Below are positions 60,701-64,000 of a stretch of 64,000 nt of DNA, in pieces (positions within the stretch are counted from its first letter, which is position 1; every line of letters begins with the position of its first letter). Source of the DNA: Tetmemena sp. SeJ-2015 (Eukaryota; Ciliophora; Spirotrichea; Sporadotrichida; Oxytrichidae). The stretch covers positions 1 through 64,000 of the forward strand of contig JAJKFJ010020844.1 of NCBI GenBank assembly GCA_027382625.1. The letters are read 5' to 3'. The position numbers were made by a program, and so were the translations under genes. The notes below the pieces were generated by a model that saw only the letters and a list, made by a program, of their open reading frames with translations, was not told the origin of the DNA and did no database searches.

Positions 60701-62599
60701 TCAGCCTATCAGAGAAGAAGACAAGGAGCTTATACTTAAAGAGTACAAGATAAGTTTGAACAGACTTGACAAGGAGCAAGAGAACATAAAGCAGTCCAAT
60801 ATCTATGAAGAGATCCAACAAGAGATTAGGAAACGTTACTAGACTTTCAAGGAGATTTAGACTGCAGAATAGAAGATAGAGGATGGAGGGCTCTTAGACT
60901 AGAAGGAGAGATTAATCGTGGTAGAGAGGAAGAAAGATTTCAAGCAAGCCTTGAGGGATAAGTACGGGTCTTTTGGGACCAAGATTTTCATGGCTATCTT
61001 CCTAAAGCTGCATGAATAAGAGATCTTCAACAATGCTCATACTCGTATTGGCTAAGGATTCTAAATGACTCCTCATCTTCTGATTAGCACTGCGCCTTAG
61101 TAAGTAGCCACTCTTATAAAAAGATTAGTGAAGGAGGTTTATAAGAGACAAAATGGAAATAATAGGCAGAAGAATGATTCCATAGTGTCCAAAGACTTTA
61201 AGTTTCCAAATGAGAAGTTGATTAACATGGTTGAGCTTGTGAGCGACTGGTGGTCTAATTTAGATTCTATGAAGCAGAAAGAGATCACAAAGAAGGAATT
61301 CGCAACTTTCTTGCTTTAGAAGAAGCTGATTAGGAAGGAGCTAGAAATAGACAGAGTGATTAAGGTCATGATCAAGGAGCCACTAGTTGAAGGCACTGTT
61401 AAGCGAACACAGTTCATTAAACTCTTTACCAAGGCTATCCTCAAGGGCGCCATCATGAACATCTACTTTTATTGCAATCATGTTGGAAGAGCTGGCGATG
61501 ATTAATTTTTATACTTCTAAGCTTTATGATATAGTCCCAACTCATCTGAAGGTGCTTAAATTTTAGAGAAACCTTCTGATCGGTGGTTTGAAACACGAGC
61601 AAGAAATGCTTGGAGTAGACTGCAACAACGTAATTACAGGCCTGGTGAAATAAAGTGCCAACGAGTAAAAGAAAAATCAAGTTCAAGAGGAGGAGTATAA
61701 ATTTATTCCAGAGAATAACGCAAATGTTTAACAGAGAGTTTCAGTTAATCCCAATAGGAATCCAACAGTCACACTTACAGGGTAAGATATATCTTTGCAA
61801 TAATAATTTTTGTAGGATAAAGGAATTCATGAGTAGGAAGATGAATGAGTTGGACTAGGTCTCTCAAACTTTAACTGAGATGAATAAGCGGACACTTCAG
61901 AATTTGGACTTGAAGTAGAACATAGATGTCAAAGCTATCTTGGAAGAAGACTAACTCAAAAAGTAAGCAATAAATTAGAATTTGTGGATATTTTTTCTAA
62001 ATTCCTTTTAGGCAGCAGCAAAAGGAGAAAGTTATGAACCTGAGCAAGGGAAGAAGGCAAAAGAAAAAGAAAGTGGACAAGGCTTTTGTGGAATTCTAGA
62101 AATTACACAAAGAGAAAATGGAAGAGAAGTAGTTATAAGCTCAGATGGATAAAGATTTGGACAAGGAATCAGAAATAACTCTCGAATATGAAGAGCCTTT
62201 ATTGTGAAAGAGCAATTGCCTATTCTATATTTAAAGATTTTAACCTGGATATTATAAATAGATTATATATGCATTTTGCAAGATCATTTTTAGTCAATCG
62301 GAGCAAAGGGCTGGCAGACAGCAAGGATAAATCCCAACTACTAAGAATAAAGCAAAAGAAATGCTTATCTACAAAGAGTGGACAAATCTAATTTCCAGCC
62401 TATAGATTCACCCCAGAGGTTTATTAAAAATCAGAATGAACTGAGTGAGCCAACTATCTTTCAATTGCCAAACAAGCTTATTCCAAGCAAGCACTATGAC
62501 TCCACTCAAAGAATCGAGTTTGATCAGAAATAACGCCCTGAGTGTCTCAAGCAAACTGATATTCAGACATTCATTGACACCAAAAAGCAAAAGTATTGA
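57725..62599 (+). CDS. Large EF-hand / coiled-coil protein
   Basis: Starts MSSSTFNLSVTSSKRPQQAF and ends at TGA 62597-62599, about 1500 residues. The N-terminal third is Ser/Gln-rich with coiled coil. Around 59775-60100 there is a calmodulin-like part: ELFRLWDVKEYGKIKLKVLI followed by KNFIALGLAADEDVALD and FKYIIKDDGEQEGARQ, an EF-hand pair with poorly conserved loops. A Lys/Glu-rich helical region follows (60580-62160), including VELVSDWWSNLDSMKQKEIT, resembling further degenerate EF-hands as in axonemal calcium-responsive proteins. The C-terminus is disordered. At least four introns (37, 38, 34, 49 nt) and several frame breaks (58385, 58545, 59220, 61470, 62200) occur. An insert at 57850-57960 and another at 60180-60225 are unresolved IESs. 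Confidence 0.65.
59584..59621 (+). other. Intron, 38 nt
   Basis: GTAAGTATC to CAATTTTAG. Downstream frame needs a one-base correction. Confidence 0.6.
59913..59949 (+). other. Intron, 37 nt
   Basis: GTAAGATT to AATTTAG. Splicing joins DEDVALD to FFKYIIKDDGEQ between two EF-hand-like halves. Confidence 0.82.
61782..61815 (+). other. Intron, 34 nt
   Basis: GTAAGATA to TTTTGTAG. Splicing joins PTVTLTG to IKEFMSRKMNELD. Confidence 0.8.
61963..62011 (+). other. Intron, 49 nt
   Basis: GTAAGCAAT to TTCCTTTTAG. Splicing joins EEDQLKK to QQQKEKVMNLSKG. Confidence 0.8.
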
Positions 62600-63800
62600 A
62601 GATTTTTAACCTGACATAATTAAAAGTCATTTTCTTTAATCTTCATTTCAATTAGAAGTTATGTTGAAAATGATCTGAAATGAAAGGTAGGGTTGGAAGC
62701 TTTTCCCAAGAGCAGTTATTCTATCTGGTTTAGCTTCGACTGTTAAGGAGAAGGACTGGCTTGAGCTGAGTTGAAAGTTTTAAACATACCTGTTGAAACT
62801 CCAGCCGCGTTTCTTGAAGAAAATTACTTCCCAAGTTTAAGAGAAGAGTTTTCTTCCTCAGTTAATCTTAAAAATTCATAATAAAAACTATCTCTTAAGA
62901 TTTTTAAATCTATACTTTTACTGATATTAGGTGTTTCCCTTGAATGGAAGTTGGTAGTAAGGATACTGTGGCTCCTTTTAAACTAGTCTGTCTGTTTTTA
63001 TGGCTGAGCTGGAGTCTTGATACAACTCTCGGTGAGAACTCTCTCTAATAAAACTTGAGCTATTTCCCTCCTTACCCCTGAGTATCTTACCTAAAGTGGA
63101 GTCACTGCTCTCTTACAAATTCAACTTCTACAACACCTGCTGCTCTATTAAAATTAAAATGAGACTTTGATCGCTCAATGATATCAAGAGCACTCTTTGA
63201 CTTCATTAGTTTGTTGACTATTGCTTCCTTCCTCATTTTGGGCGCTTAATTTTAATAGCCTTTCAAAGGTGAGAGGAGTGAGTTAATTTTAGAATCTTAT
63301 TTAGGATGGTTCTCATATCCGTCAGTGGGAGTTCGATACAAGTAATTCTCCTGGTATGTGGAGCAGTCTTAACTATAGAATATATGTTTCATAATTGTCT
63401 TAGATTTCTTGTGGATTCTTCTTGAGAAGTATCTGTCTATTCTTATGCTCTTTCTCTAAATTGAAGGGCTCAGCTCTTATCTTCAGGTCCTTTGAATGCA
63501 GCTAAGTATTCAAATAAACTTATAAGTAGTATGCAGATCTGCCTAATAAATGTCCCTCTTGGATGAGTTACCTCTTTGGACGTTCTTGAATTCACTCTTC
63601 ATGACAGTGGTGTAGGTGTTCTTCTTGAGTGCATGGATTTGATTGGGCACCACTCTTTCTAAGAAGGGCTGCTCCCTTGAAAAGTCAAATGGCATCTCCG
63701 TGGGTTTCTTGACTAAACAGCATAAGCAGTTAGGCGGGTGCAGACTTGTGGCCAGCTGTAGCTGCTTTTAAAGTGGCGAACTCATTCTTTAATGAATTTT
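62600..63800 (-). CDS. Unknown protein, partial or interrupted
   Basis: Minus-strand blocks look coding: PFLERVVPNQIHALKKNTYT (near 63640), AEPFNLEKEHKNRQILLKKN (near 63450), RTPTDGYENHPKQDSKINSL (near 63320), EAIVNKLMKSKSALDIIERS (near 63200) and STGMFKTFNSAQASPSPQQS (near 62790). They lie in different frames, separated by AT-rich inserts (63490-63550, 62880-62930) that are probably IESs or introns. No family recognised. The 5' end may extend past 63800; the remaining 200 nt to the window edge show nothing further. Confidence 0.45.
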
Positions 63801-64000
63801 TTAGGTTTGTTGGATATTTGGCAGAATTGCAAGTGAAGAAGACATCACTATATTGCTGCTTATTACAATTGTATTGTGATTTTATTGCGATTTTAATTTT
63901 TAGATCTACACTCTTTTTTAATATCCTTTCTCTAAAGTATAAGGAGGTAACTGATTTTGAAAGTAGCGAATATATTTTGAAATAAAGAATAAAATGAGCG

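Noticed and set aside
1..64000. Telomere-type repeats, tRNA or rRNA genes, CRISPR arrays
   Set aside because: None were seen; no C4A4 runs and no array of spaced repeats.
1..64000. Scrambled or inverted gene segments
   Set aside because: All segments that I could join lie in linear order on one strand; no inverted or permuted pieces were needed.
1..64000. Bacterial or viral origin
   Set aside because: GT..AG introns, TAA/TAG as Gln and eukaryotic families (VPS9, RING membrane ligase, MCM-like) exclude a bacterial source; no viral gene was recognised.

Overview
This window reads as germline (micronuclear) DNA of a ciliate, most likely a hypotrich spirotrich of the Oxytricha/Stylonychia type. 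The long reading frames only work if TAA and TAG encode glutamine and TGA is the stop. Introns are short (mostly 34-52 nt, GT..AG). Many coding regions are interrupted by short AT-rich inserts flanked by direct repeats of 3-9 bp; removing one repeat plus the insert restores the frame. That is the signature of internal eliminated sequences (IESs) with their pointers. The pointers are mostly not TA, which argues against Paramecium-type IESs. No macronuclear telomere repeat (C4A4-type) was seen. The genus is an inference.

Layout: about 1-8.6 kb is AT-rich and apparently non-coding, with a GC-rich island near 6.2-6.8 kb. From about 9 kb genes are dense on both strands: a probable 3'-5' exonuclease (9.7-10.5), a leucine-rich-repeat protein (10.7-13.2), an unknown Gln-rich protein (13.6-14.5), a frame-broken theta-like glutathione S-transferase (15.1-15.9, minus), a secreted Cys-rich repeat protein (16.1-16.9, minus), large unknown proteins (17.0-20.0 and 20.4-21.5), a UIM-containing zinc-binding protein (21.6-25.8), a GAS2-like coiled-coil protein (25.7-28.3, minus), a dual-specificity pseudophosphatase (28.5-29.4), a Tul1-like membrane RING E3 ligase (29.6-32.8), an MCM-like protein resembling MCMDC2 (32.9-37.3), a Gln/Ser-rich protein (37.7-40.4, minus), a membrane-protein-like gene carrying two 0.83-kb inverted-repeat elements (40.4-45.3), a protein kinase (46.3-49.8, minus), a VPS9-domain Rab GEF (50.7-53.5), a small protein (53.9-54.4, minus), an unknown basic protein (54.7-57.5), a large EF-hand/coiled-coil protein (57.7-62.6) and a partial minus-strand gene (62.6-63.8).

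The most notable system is a range of excisable inserts. About 30 short IESs (19-100 nt) lie in ordinary genes. Two ~0.83-kb transposon-like elements, with long terminal inverted repeats, terminal G-runs and 7-8 bp target duplications, sit inside one gene. Precise removal of each between its duplications rejoins an open frame, so they look like transposon-derived IESs. All MDS order seen here is linear; no scrambling was detected.

Caveat: many genes also carry isolated one-base frame breaks, often in homopolymers. These look like residual long-read assembly errors, so CDS coordinates are gene spans including introns, IESs and such breaks.
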